Positions 13,444 through 20,751 of a DNA stretch of 33,183 bases are shown piece by piece. Position 1 is the first letter of the stretch; every line of letters begins with the position of its first letter. Source of the DNA: a virus; IMG/VR virus record IMGVR_UViG_3300030109_003755, positions 1 through 33,183 of that record. One strand, written 5' to 3'. The notes beneath the pieces were generated by a model. It made no database searches and was not told where the DNA came from. It saw nothing but the letters and a program-made list of their open reading frames with translations. A program made the position numbers and the translations under genes.

Positions 13444-13636
13444 AGCAATGGCATTGATATGCACAGTTTGGATTGTTGATGGTAAACCTAAACAAGAATG
13501 TTTAACACATATGTTTAAGTGGGAGTTTGAATCTCGGCAGCAATGTGAATTAAGGTTAATTAATTATAGGATTTACAATTTGCCTAAAAATCAAAAGATA
13601 ATTTTAGACGATTGTATTCGAGTAAAAAAATCATAA
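13436..13636 (+). CDS. Small Cys protein with hydrophobic N-terminus (66 aa)
   Basis: 66 aa. The start MFKAMALICTVWIV is short and hydrophobic, possibly a weak signal or anchor. Four cysteines follow the pattern C9, C22, C37 and C60, with a central ESRQQCELRLINYR helix. It resembles small phage proteins with an N-terminal hydrophobic segment, a C-L-T string and a Cys in a central helix, which may be exported. It overlaps the previous gene by 8 bp and ends 6 bp inside the convergent DpdA-like gene. Confidence 0.6.
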   Translation: MFKAMALICTVWIVDGKPKQECLTHMFKWEFESRQQCELRLINYRIYNLPKNQKIILDDCIRVKKS

Positions 13637-14317
13637 ATCAATTAGATTCAGTTGCTTTGTTTTTATTTCATTCCAACGAATAGGACACTGCACTGAATCT
13701 ATTTCTCTTGCCATTTTTTCGGGACATCGTTTATTACTTTTATAGTTTCGAGATACATTGACCGAATCAGCAGATGCAAAAGGATAATGTTTGCCCGACA
13801 TGTTTAATCCTCTTAACATATGTATCCAGGGTAAAGTTTTAAATTTTTTATCTAACATGTTGAAAGCCTCATTAACTCGCTCCTCCCAGAATACAGACCC
13901 GACTTGCCAATATTGTCCGCTACTCCCGAAACAAACCTTTGGATAATTTTCACACAAATATATCAGGTAATCCAGACCTAGATGCAAGTGCCAGACAGGC
14001 ACCCCGAAATATTTTGAATACGGCCAAGTGCTTAAAAATTCTTTATTTTGTTTTTCATCACCCCCGATAATATCAGGTATGACGGCCCAATGTGGATGTG
14101 CAATTTTATCTTGTAACCAATCGTAGTAAGCCTGGTGATCAAACACCTTGCCGCTCGTGTAAGTAGTAAAGGCACCATTGTCCCACATGACACTTTGTCC
14201 TATTTCCAAACATGTTTTTGCATCCCTGGAATCAGCAAAGGACACACAAAAATGTTTACCTGCCATTTTGTAAAGGTTTTCTTTTGGTGTTAAAGGTGTG
14301 CCATGGTAATGTATCAT
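13631..14317 (-). CDS. dpdA: DpdA-like TGT-superfamily transglycosylase (7-deazaguanine into DNA)
   Basis: 228 aa. The sequence has a TIM-barrel strand pattern of tRNA-guanine transglycosylase relatives: VMWDNGAFTTY (about 43-53, with the D-x-G-x-F active-site loop), WAVIPDIIGG (77-86), PVWHLHLG, VCFGSSGQY, WIHMLRGLNM (164-173) and YPFASADSVNV (178-188, second Asp). It is much shorter than bacterial Tgt (about 370 aa) and lacks the C-terminal zinc domain. Its place directly after queC, queE and queD (ATGA overlap with queC) makes DpdA, which exchanges guanine in DNA for preQ0, the best reading. A small tRNA-type Tgt paralogue is an alternative. Confidence 0.7.
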   Translation of the reverse strand: MIHYHGTPLTPKENLYKMAGKHFCVSFADSRDAKTCLEIGQSVMWDNGAFTTYTSGKVFDHQAYYDWLQDKIAHPHWAVIPDIIGGDEKQNKEFLSTWPYSKYFGVPVWHLHLGLDYLIYLCENYPKVCFGSSGQYWQVGSVFWEERVNEAFNMLDKKFKTLPWIHMLRGLNMSGKHYPFASADSVNVSRNYKSNKRCPEKMAREIDSVQCPIRWNEIKTKQLNLIDL

Positions 14318-14862
14318 GCACCTGCATCCAATCTAGTCTTACATGCTAAACATTTACCACAAGGTTGGGCAGCTCCTTCATAACAGCTATATGTTTTCGA
14401 TAAATCTATTTGATGTTTTTTAGCTAAATTTACAACTTCAGCTTTAGTCATGTGCAGTAAAGGTGTAGATATAGAAACTGGATACTCTGCTGATTCAAAA
14501 GTATTTCTTAAATGCTTGTAAAAGTCTGGTCTACAATCAGGGAATCTATCCCAATCACTCCAATTGCTACCCATATAAACAGAATTTGCCCCTATCGAGC
14601 TGGCATAACTGGCTCCTAAACAGGCAATAGTTGCATTACGGCAATTAAAAACCACATCATTACTTTTAGTTATTAAAGGTATTGATATAATTTTAAAAGG
14701 TAAACCAAAGTTATCAGCTATCTTTTCTGCATATTTTAATTCTATTTTATGTGGCTGACCATAATCTATACCTATACATGCAACAGGATTATCAGCGATG
14801 TGTAGACACACAGTACTGTCTATTCCTCCACTTAACATCACAACACTAGTTTTTTTGATCAT
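14314..14862 (-). CDS. queC: 7-cyano-7-deazaguanine (preQ0) synthase
   Basis: 182 aa, somewhat shorter than cellular QueC (about 220-230). It carries the PP-loop SGGIDST (11-17), the ACIGIDYGQPHKIE strand-helix typical of QueC, and NCRNA at 73-77. It also has the C-terminal zinc site with Cys160, 168, 171 and 174 in SCYEGAAQPCGKCLACKTR. The enzyme uses ATP and ammonia to convert CDG to preQ0. It lies 3 nt downstream of queE and overlaps dpdA by 4 nt. With QueD and QueE it gives three of the four preQ0 steps; GTP cyclohydrolase I (FolE) would come from the host. Confidence 0.9.
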   Translation of the reverse strand: MIKKTSVVMLSGGIDSTVCLHIADNPVACIGIDYGQPHKIELKYAEKIADNFGLPFKIISIPLITKSNDVVFNCRNATIACLGASYASSIGANSVYMGSNWSDWDRFPDCRPDFYKHLRNTFESAEYPVSISTPLLHMTKAEVVNLAKKHQIDLSKTYSCYEGAAQPCGKCLACKTRLDAGA

Positions 14863-14864
14863 AT

Positions 14865-15539
14865 TTACCTCATGTTAATAAATTTATGGGTTTGCAAACT
14901 TAAATTAAAATTTTCTTTCATAGCTAATTCAACACATAAATCAGTTGATTTTTTACTTTGACTTAGTGGCTGCAACCAAATTCTAATATTTTTAAAATCA
15001 TACCGATCAAGTATTTGCATCAAATTATCAATATGCTTTTGTTTACCAATTGGAAATTTAATTTCATTTGCTCTCTTATAACTTGATTCTAAGACAGTAT
15101 ATCCCCCTGCCATTCCAATTTTAGGACTTAATGTAACCCATGTCCGAGGATCACAGTTAATCTCATGAGTTCCACTCGTTTCTATTTGTGTACTAAATCT
15201 TTTAGTATCATGTAATTGTTTTGTAATTGTTGTAAGATCATAGAGACATGGTTCTCCACCCGTAAATACAATGTGATTAGCTGTGTTTTGTTGACACAAA
15301 CTTAATATCTCTTGTGTAGTTAGATTTATATAAGTAGGAGTATCTCTATTATTTTCGTTTTTAATTTCATAAATATTGTTAGTTTCATTTGTATCATCAA
15401 CATACCAGGTGTATTTAGTATCACAAAACCCACATCCTACAGGACAACCTTGCAATCTAATAAAAAAAGATGGAGTTCCAACAAAGGTTGCCTCGCCTTG
15501 TATTGTTGAAAAAAATTCATTAACAAATATTTTAGTCAT
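14865..15539 (-). CDS. queE: 7-carboxy-7-deazaguanine synthase (radical SAM)
   Basis: 224 aa. The N-terminus VNEFFSTIQGEATFVGTPSFFIRLQ is characteristic. The iron-sulfur cysteines are Cys32, 36 and 39 in GCPVGCGFCDTKYTW (CX3CX2C), as in Escherichia coli QueE. FTGGEP binds SAM; TWVTLSPK and IRIWLQPLS close the barrel. It converts 6-carboxytetrahydropterin to CDG. It overlaps the queD stop by 8 bp. No truncation or key substitution was seen. Confidence 0.9.
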   Translation of the reverse strand: MTKIFVNEFFSTIQGEATFVGTPSFFIRLQGCPVGCGFCDTKYTWYVDDTNETNNIYEIKNENNRDTPTYINLTTQEILSLCQQNTANHIVFTGGEPCLYDLTTITKQLHDTKRFSTQIETSGTHEINCDPRTWVTLSPKIGMAGGYTVLESSYKRANEIKFPIGKQKHIDNLMQILDRYDFKNIRIWLQPLSQSKKSTDLCVELAMKENFNLSLQTHKFINMR

Positions 15540-15987
15540 CTCTATGACCTATTCTCATGGCCATATTACTATCGGTCTCTCTTACCTCAACTTTGTTACA
15601 CCAGATTCTGTGCTGTTCACTGTAACTAGGTAAAAAAATTGTATTAACATAATCGTATAAAAATTCTGCTATACCCTCACATCCAGTTTTTTCTACTTCT
15701 GTTATGTTAGCTATACCTAACTCACTCATTCTTTTTAAATCTTTGTAATGTGGATCATCTAATGCAACTAATAATTTATGATCAAACCATTCTTCAAGTT
15801 TTTCTTTTAATGGTTTAAGGCCACCAAAATCCATTACCCAATCTCGTGCATCTAATGTATCTGTTTCAAATTCAAAATGAAACGACAGACAGTATCCATG
15901 AATTTTATTACAATGACTGTCTGCTTTCCATTGCCTATAAGCAACGGGTGCAATTTGATTATAAGATTTAGTAGATATATATTTCAT
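15532..15987 (-). CDS. queD: 6-carboxytetrahydropterin synthase-like protein
   Basis: 151 aa. QueD signatures are DSHCNKIHGYCLSF (23-36, catalytic Cys26), WVMDFGGLKPLK (50-61), EWFDHKLLV (66-74) and EVRETD near the C-terminus. The usual zinc motif HGH reads HGY here, so one ligand differs; His25 next to the Cys might compensate. This form resembles other phage QueD variants. The enzyme makes the pterin precursor for QueE. It follows the 49-aa ORF by 2 nt and starts the QueD-E-C-DpdA series. Confidence 0.85.
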   Translation of the reverse strand: MKYISTKSYNQIAPVAYRQWKADSHCNKIHGYCLSFHFEFETDTLDARDWVMDFGGLKPLKEKLEEWFDHKLLVALDDPHYKDLKRMSELGIANITEVEKTGCEGIAEFLYDYVNTIFLPSYSEQHRIWCNKVEVRETDSNMAMRIGHRDD

Positions 15988-15989
15988 AG

Positions 15990-16139
15990 TTATTCATCAT
16001 CTTCAAATTCAAACTCTATAAAAAATTCATCGTCATCATCTTCAAGAACAGTTGTAGTTGATTTAATATCTTTTATTTTTTGTTTAGCCTGGGTAAAATT
16101 TATAACATTGTCTTCTGTTTTGGGTTTATCTTTAGCCAT
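15990..16139 (-). CDS. Small protein with acidic tail (49 aa)
   Basis: A short frame (MAKDKPKTEDNVINFTQAKQ...) preceded by GGAGAGGAGGCAAGACA, a very strong ribosome site. The first 30 residues are basic to neutral, and the last 17 are almost all acidic and aromatic (EDDDDEFFIEFEFEDDE). It overlaps the helicase 3' end by 40 bp and ends 2 nt before the queD start, so it bridges the two. No family. The tail could mimic DNA or SSB-type docking peptides, which is a guess. Confidence 0.65.
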   Translation of the reverse strand: MAKDKPKTEDNVINFTQAKQKIKDIKSTTTVLEDDDDEFFIEFEFEDDE

Positions 16140-17581
16140 TGTCTTGCCTCCTCTCCTAATACTTTAGCACCAATATCTATCTTATCTCTTAGAGCTTTCA
16201 CAATTTTTTCATCAATTGTATTTTCTGCAATTAAATCTATATATGTCACTTTGTTAGTTTGACCAATACGATGACATCGATCTTCAGACTGCATTCTAGT
16301 TTCAAGATTAAAATCATTTGCATAATAAACGACAGTATTCGCTTGGTTCAAAGTTATGCCATATCCAGCAGTCGATGGATTACCGACAAAAAATCTCATG
16401 GGATTATCTTGATCTTCAAAAGCCTCAATGACCCGAACTCTTTCTTCCTGAGTTGTATCTCCAAAATATGTTCCAACAGAATCTTTACCATATAGAAGTT
16501 CTAATTTGTTTTTTATTGTAAGGATATCATATCTAAACCTGGAGTAGATGAGTATCTTGCCTGACACTTCATCACATATGTTAAGTAGTTCTGTTAACCT
16601 ATTGGTTTTAAAATCAATTATGGTTCCTTCATCTGTTTTTAAATGTCCTGATAATATTTGTTGCAATCGTAACATTTGAGTAATGATCATGGGTGCGGTG
16701 ACAGTTGCTGCAACGTCAAGTAACAAGACAGCCTCCCTTTGTATCTTGTCATACATTTTCTTTTGTTCATCGGTTAATTCAATAAAACGTGTAGTGTAAA
16801 TTTTATCAGGCAAATCAAGACAATTTACTTTTAACACTCTAAATATATTTGGATCAATTTTACCAAGCAGCTCATTTAATCTTTTGTAGCCAACAATTTG
16901 TTGAAAGGTATGCGATCCAAGACTCCTTTTTAAAATGTTAGCATGGCGATTAAGAAAAGAATAATAACTTTTGAAGTTCAAGATCCCTGGGTCAAGGAAC
17001 TCGAACTGAGACCATAGGTCCAAAGGCGATTTGGTTACAGGCGATCCTGTAAGTAAACGTTTATAGGCAAACTCCCGACCTATCTTTATCAAGGATTTAG
17101 TTCGTTTAGCTTTGTGATTCTTGATAGTTGTTGATTCATCTATGGCAATAAGACCCCGACCACCAAACTTTTTAGCCATCCAATTACCCGCCTTGATTCC
17201 TCGTGCACTAGAGAATGCCTCAACATTCATAACAAATATTCTAAGAGCAGTTGTAGATGTTTTAAAAAATTCATTTAATTTTTTTTCATACATTTTATTT
17301 GAATTGGACTGCCAGAATAATAGCTTATATTCTATGTCATCAGATAAATGTGTAGGTATTTCTTTCTGCACCCAATTGCGATACACACCCTTAGGAGCAA
17401 GTATCAAAGCAAAATTTATTTTTTTGTTGTGACGTAAATAGGCAATGTTATCGATTAATACTTTAGACTTACCTGTACCCATTTCCATAAAAAACCCAAA
17501 GAGTCCCATGTCTTTTGCTTTGTCCAATGCATCTATTTGATGATTATATGGTTTTGTTTTCATTATGTGGTTGACATCCAT
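16100..17581 (-). CDS. SNF2/DEAD-like superfamily 2 helicase
   Basis: 493 aa. Motif I is MGTGKS (34-39); motif Ia is LILAPKGVYRNW; motif II is AIDEST (146-151) instead of the usual DEAH; motif III is LLTGSP. The second RecA domain has GKILIYSRF, the GYGITLNQANTVVYY strand and motif VI QSEDRCHRIGQ (the typical SNF2 DR(C/A)HRIGQ). No extra DNA-binding or nuclease domain is visible. It may remodel protein-DNA complexes or aid replication or recombination. ATG 17581 has AGGAGG 6 nt upstream. It leads the - strand transcript containing the queuosine-type genes. Confidence 0.9.
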   Translation of the reverse strand: MDVNHIMKTKPYNHQIDALDKAKDMGLFGFFMEMGTGKSKVLIDNIAYLRHNKKINFALILAPKGVYRNWVQKEIPTHLSDDIEYKLLFWQSNSNKMYEKKLNEFFKTSTTALRIFVMNVEAFSSARGIKAGNWMAKKFGGRGLIAIDESTTIKNHKAKRTKSLIKIGREFAYKRLLTGSPVTKSPLDLWSQFEFLDPGILNFKSYYSFLNRHANILKRSLGSHTFQQIVGYKRLNELLGKIDPNIFRVLKVNCLDLPDKIYTTRFIELTDEQKKMYDKIQREAVLLLDVAATVTAPMIITQMLRLQQILSGHLKTDEGTIIDFKTNRLTELLNICDEVSGKILIYSRFRYDILTIKNKLELLYGKDSVGTYFGDTTQEERVRVIEAFEDQDNPMRFFVGNPSTAGYGITLNQANTVVYYANDFNLETRMQSEDRCHRIGQTNKVTYIDLIAENTIDEKIVKALRDKIDIGAKVLGEEARQWLKINPKQKTML

Positions 17582-17656
17582 GTAAATCCTCCTATATATT
17601 CCAATATATACATTAATAAAATAATTTCAACCCAAACCTGAAGAGGAGATACTTAT
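17582..17656. promoter_or_regulatory. Divergent promoter region between modification and replication modules
   Basis: A 75-bp AT-rich gap separates the outward-reading 17581 (-) and 17657 (+) genes. On the - strand TTGAAA and TATATT are 16 bp apart. The + strand candidates are weaker. Both genes have strong ribosome sites (AGGAGG; AGAGGAGAT). The 13-bp ACTAYATADGACA element is not present here. Confidence 0.4.
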
Positions 17657-18214
17657 ATGGCTGAAGAAATTTTTGAAGAGATGTTTGATGATACAACTCT
17701 AGACAAGGTGCAAGAAGGGGACATGAAAAATCTTTCTTCTCTTGTTAAAGACTTGAATCAGATTACACTCAATATTAATGAAAAGGAAGAAGAACTTAAA
17801 GCACTTAAACTTCAAAAGCATAAAATGTCTACGGAGCAAATACCATCCATGATGGATGAGATGGGTGTCCAACGATTAGATGTAGAAAATTTAAGTGTTA
17901 CATTAAAACCTTTGATTAATGCAAGTATACCACAGACAAGACGAGAAGAGGCTTATCAGTGGTTAAGAGATAATGGCCTTGATGATATTATTAAGAACGA
18001 TGTCATCATGTCATTTGGAAAGGGAGAGGATAACATGGCGGGTGACATAATGTATGAACTCGAACAACGTGGTATGCATCCCGAAAAGAAGACACACATT
18101 CACTCAATGACACTCAAAGCATTCATTAGGGAACGTGTAGAGAAGGGGTTACCAATCGATTTAGATATGTTTGGTGCCTTTGTAGCAAGAACTGCCGATA
18201 TTAAAAGGAGTTAA
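17657..18214 (+). CDS. Replication-module protein with coiled coil (185 aa)
   Basis: 185 aa. An acidic N-terminus (EEIFEEMFDD) is followed by a coiled coil (LSSLVKDLNQITLNINEKEEELKALK, about residues 26-51, split by turns). Next come a short beta segment (LDVENLSVTLKPLINASI) and a helical C-terminal half ending HSMTLKAFIRERVEKGLPID and MFGAFVARTADI. It is the first gene of the replication module and sits 2 nt before the SSB-like gene. No name can be given; a DNA-binding or primosome accessory role fits the position. Confidence 0.75.
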   Translation: MAEEIFEEMFDDTTLDKVQEGDMKNLSSLVKDLNQITLNINEKEEELKALKLQKHKMSTEQIPSMMDEMGVQRLDVENLSVTLKPLINASIPQTRREEAYQWLRDNGLDDIIKNDVIMSFGKGEDNMAGDIMYELEQRGMHPEKKTHIHSMTLKAFIRERVEKGLPIDLDMFGAFVARTADIKRS

Positions 18215-18216
18215 TA

Positions 18217-18996
18217 ATGAGCAAAGCAGTAGCAAAAAAAGAGGACAATCTTCCCTCTGCAATAGAAGATCAAATTTTTGAGACCGCTGGTGAAGGCATT
18301 GACTATGACACATCGGAATTACAAATTCCATTTATGCGACTCATACAAGCAATGTCCCCACAGTTAAAAAAGACTGACCCAAAATTTATTAATGGGTGCT
18401 CTCAAGGGGACATGTTCAATACTGTCACTAATCAGTATTGGGATGGAGAAGAAGGTGTAACAGTTATACCTTGTTACCAGGAGACCAAGTACTTGGAGTT
18501 TGTACCACGTGATTCGGGTGGTGGTTTTGTAGGTGAGATAGCTCCTACTAATCCAATCATCAAACAAGCAAAACGTGAGGGCAACAAAGAGATGCTACCA
18601 AATGGTAACGAACTTGTTAAGTCTGATCAACATTATTGCATCATACTTGATGGGGAGATACCAACATTAGCTATTATGGATATGAAAGTATCTCAGCTTA
18701 AAGTAAGCAGACGTTGGAAAACTCAGATCGCCATGCAAAAGGTCAGAGACAAAAACGGGCAACTACGTGTTCCTGCGGTATATGCAAACATGTGGAAGTT
18801 TAAATCAGTTGAAGAAAGTAACGACCAAGGTACCTTTTTTAATTGGACCTTTGAACGTGTCGGTTTTGTCCAAGACAAAGGTTTATTTGAAGAGGCTAAG
18901 AAGTTTAGAGAGTCTGTTATGAAAGGTGAGGCTAAAGCTAGAGCCGAAGACATAGTAGATCAACCTATAGCAAAAGACGATGATGCTCCATTCTAA
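18217..18996 (+). CDS. Single-stranded DNA-binding-like protein with SSB-type tip
   Basis: 259 aa. The N-terminus is charged, the central part has strands typical of an OB-like phage SSB (GVTVIPCYQETKYLEFVPRD, HYCIILDGEIPTLAIMDM, FFNWTFERVGFV), and the C-terminus is an acidic tail ending AKDDDAPF. The same tip type (acidic then P-F) binds partner proteins in bacterial SSB. The position directly before primase fits a phage SSB. The stop overlaps the primase ATG by one base. The family is recognised only by pattern and context. Confidence 0.6.
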   Translation: MSKAVAKKEDNLPSAIEDQIFETAGEGIDYDTSELQIPFMRLIQAMSPQLKKTDPKFINGCSQGDMFNTVTNQYWDGEEGVTVIPCYQETKYLEFVPRDSGGGFVGEIAPTNPIIKQAKREGNKEMLPNGNELVKSDQHYCIILDGEIPTLAIMDMKVSQLKVSRRWKTQIAMQKVRDKNGQLRVPAVYANMWKFKSVEESNDQGTFFNWTFERVGFVQDKGLFEEAKKFRESVMKGEAKARAEDIVDQPIAKDDDAPF

Positions 18997-20531
18997 TGGA
19001 TCTGAATCAAAAGTTCATGGCGGTGTTTGAGGGATCAAACACTGCACATGGACAAACCACTATTGGTAATGTTAGAAAAAATGGTAAGACCGATGCACGT
19101 AGTTTCATCGTTAAGGAGCCTTTGACTATTGATTTAGTACAAGAGCATCTTAGTGGGACAAGGGGTGTAGGCTCAATTCCTATCACACATAATAACACAT
19201 GCAAGTTTGGTGTGTTAGATATAGACACATATCCAATCGATCATGCAGAAATAGCAAAGAGATGTAAGACTATGAAACTGCCTTTTGTTGTATGCAGAAG
19301 TAAATCGGGTGGAGCACATTTATTTTTATTCTTAAAAGAACACTATCCAGCGGTCGATGTTAGAGATTATTTAGGTGAGATGGCGGCAGCACTTGGCCAT
19401 TCAAATTGTGAGATATTTCCAAAGCAAGATCAAATACTCGTGGATCGTGGTGATGTGGGCAACTTTATAAATCTACCATACTTTGATACGGATAATACTT
19501 TAAGATATGCAGTTGATGATAAGGGTAAAGAGTTGAAGCTCGAATCGTTTTTAGATTTTGTTGAGAAGAAAACTGTAACTCTAGATGATCTGGCTAAATT
19601 AAATTTAGGTAATAATAAAAAAGAATTTGACGATGCACCCTGGTGTTTACGTATATTTTTTAATCTTGGCATACCCGAGGGTCAAAGGAACAAGGTTATG
19701 TTTCATGCGGGTAAGTATGCAATCAAAAAGTTTCCAGAAAGTTGGAAACAAATGCTTGAGACATGGAATCAAAGATATTGCTCACCACCACTACCCGCAT
19801 CTGAGATAGTAACAATTCAACAACAACACGAGAAAAAAGATTACGAGTATCTGTGTAGGGATGAGCCTATGCAAAGTCATTGTGATAAGAAGGCATGTAA
19901 ACAAGCTAAGTATGGAATAGGCAATCATGATACGTTGCCCGAGATTAGCGGACTAACAATCTTGAAGTCAGAGCCAAGATTATTCTTTTTAGATGTGGAT
20001 GGTAAGAGATTAGAGTTATCCACGGAACAATTACAAATGCCTATACAGTTTCAACGTGCATGTATCGAACAGATTGATTTCATGCCTCCGTTGTTTAAAC
20101 CAGGGGATTGGCAAGTTTTGGTAAATAACTTGTTGTCCTCTGCAACGTCAATCGAAGCTTCTGAAGAGCTGACCTTAACAGGTCAATTTAAAGAACTCGT
20201 AGAAACCTACTGCACTAGCCGAATTCGGGCAAAGTCTCCCGAGGAAATGACCATGGGTAAACCATGGACAGAAGAAGACTTAACATACTTTACCATGAAA
20301 GGGTTGCAGGAGTTTTTGAAACAAAGGGGATTTACTACCTTTAATAGACCACAGATCCAACAAAGATTAAAAGATTTAAATCATGATCCTAAATGCAATG
20401 GCAAAATAAATATAAAAATGGATAATGGTACGTGGACTTCTTTAAGAGTGTGGTGGGTTCCTAAATTTGAAACTACTGAAGTGGATTTATCTGTAAAAAA
20501 GGAGACATATGATGACGAAATCCCATTTTAA
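18996..20531 (+). CDS. Archaeo-eukaryotic-type primase with SSB-like C-terminal tip
   Basis: 511 aa. The catalytic centre shows GVLDID (72-77, DxD) and VVCRSKSGGAHLFLFL (98-113, the S-x-H motif) as in AEP/TOTE-type primases. QGERN-like GIPEGQRNKVMFHAGKYA (about 227-244) marks a PriCT-type region. A Cys group (LCRDEPMQSHCDKKACKQ) may bind zinc. The C-terminus has a long helical part and ends YDDEIPF, close to the DDDIPF tip of bacterial SSB. The enzyme should make primers for the family A polymerase. The last codons overlap the next gene start. Confidence 0.8.
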   Translation: MDLNQKFMAVFEGSNTAHGQTTIGNVRKNGKTDARSFIVKEPLTIDLVQEHLSGTRGVGSIPITHNNTCKFGVLDIDTYPIDHAEIAKRCKTMKLPFVVCRSKSGGAHLFLFLKEHYPAVDVRDYLGEMAAALGHSNCEIFPKQDQILVDRGDVGNFINLPYFDTDNTLRYAVDDKGKELKLESFLDFVEKKTVTLDDLAKLNLGNNKKEFDDAPWCLRIFFNLGIPEGQRNKVMFHAGKYAIKKFPESWKQMLETWNQRYCSPPLPASEIVTIQQQHEKKDYEYLCRDEPMQSHCDKKACKQAKYGIGNHDTLPEISGLTILKSEPRLFFLDVDGKRLELSTEQLQMPIQFQRACIEQIDFMPPLFKPGDWQVLVNNLLSSATSIEASEELTLTGQFKELVETYCTSRIRAKSPEEMTMGKPWTEEDLTYFTMKGLQEFLKQRGFTTFNRPQIQQRLKDLNHDPKCNGKINIKMDNGTWTSLRVWWVPKFETTEVDLSVKKETYDDEIPF

Positions 20532-20751
20532 AGAAACACAAACGGAAAGGAGTACTACATTCCTTACGGGACCCGAAGTATGTGCATGGCTTAAAATATC
20601 TAAGTCTACGTTGTACCTATGGGTTCAAAGAGGAATATTTCCTAAACCTAAAATACTTGGTTTGCCCGAGAAGAATGGAACATCTAGATGGATAGAGAGT
20701 GAAATTCAAGAGTGGCTAGATAACAGACCAAGAGAAAAGACTGATGGGTGA
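20509..20751 (+). CDS. AlpA/excisionase-like helix-turn-helix protein
   Basis: 80 aa. FLTGPEVCAWLKISKSTLYLWVQRGIFPKPKILG (split across residues 18-51) is the MerR-like winged HTH of the AlpA/Xis class, and SRWIESEIQEWLDNRP closes it. ATG 20509 lies within the primase SSB-like tip codons; a second ATG follows at once. It may be a transcription regulator of the phage or an accessory to DNA recombination; no integrase is present in the window. It overlaps the helicase gene by 8 bp. Confidence 0.8.
   Translation: MMTKSHFKETQTERSTTFLTGPEVCAWLKISKSTLYLWVQRGIFPKPKILGLPEKNGTSRWIESEIQEWLDNRPREKTDG

Noticed and set aside
20509-20751. Lysogeny module based on the AlpA-like HTH
   Set aside because: No integrase, CI-like repressor or attachment site is seen; such HTH proteins also occur in lytic phages.
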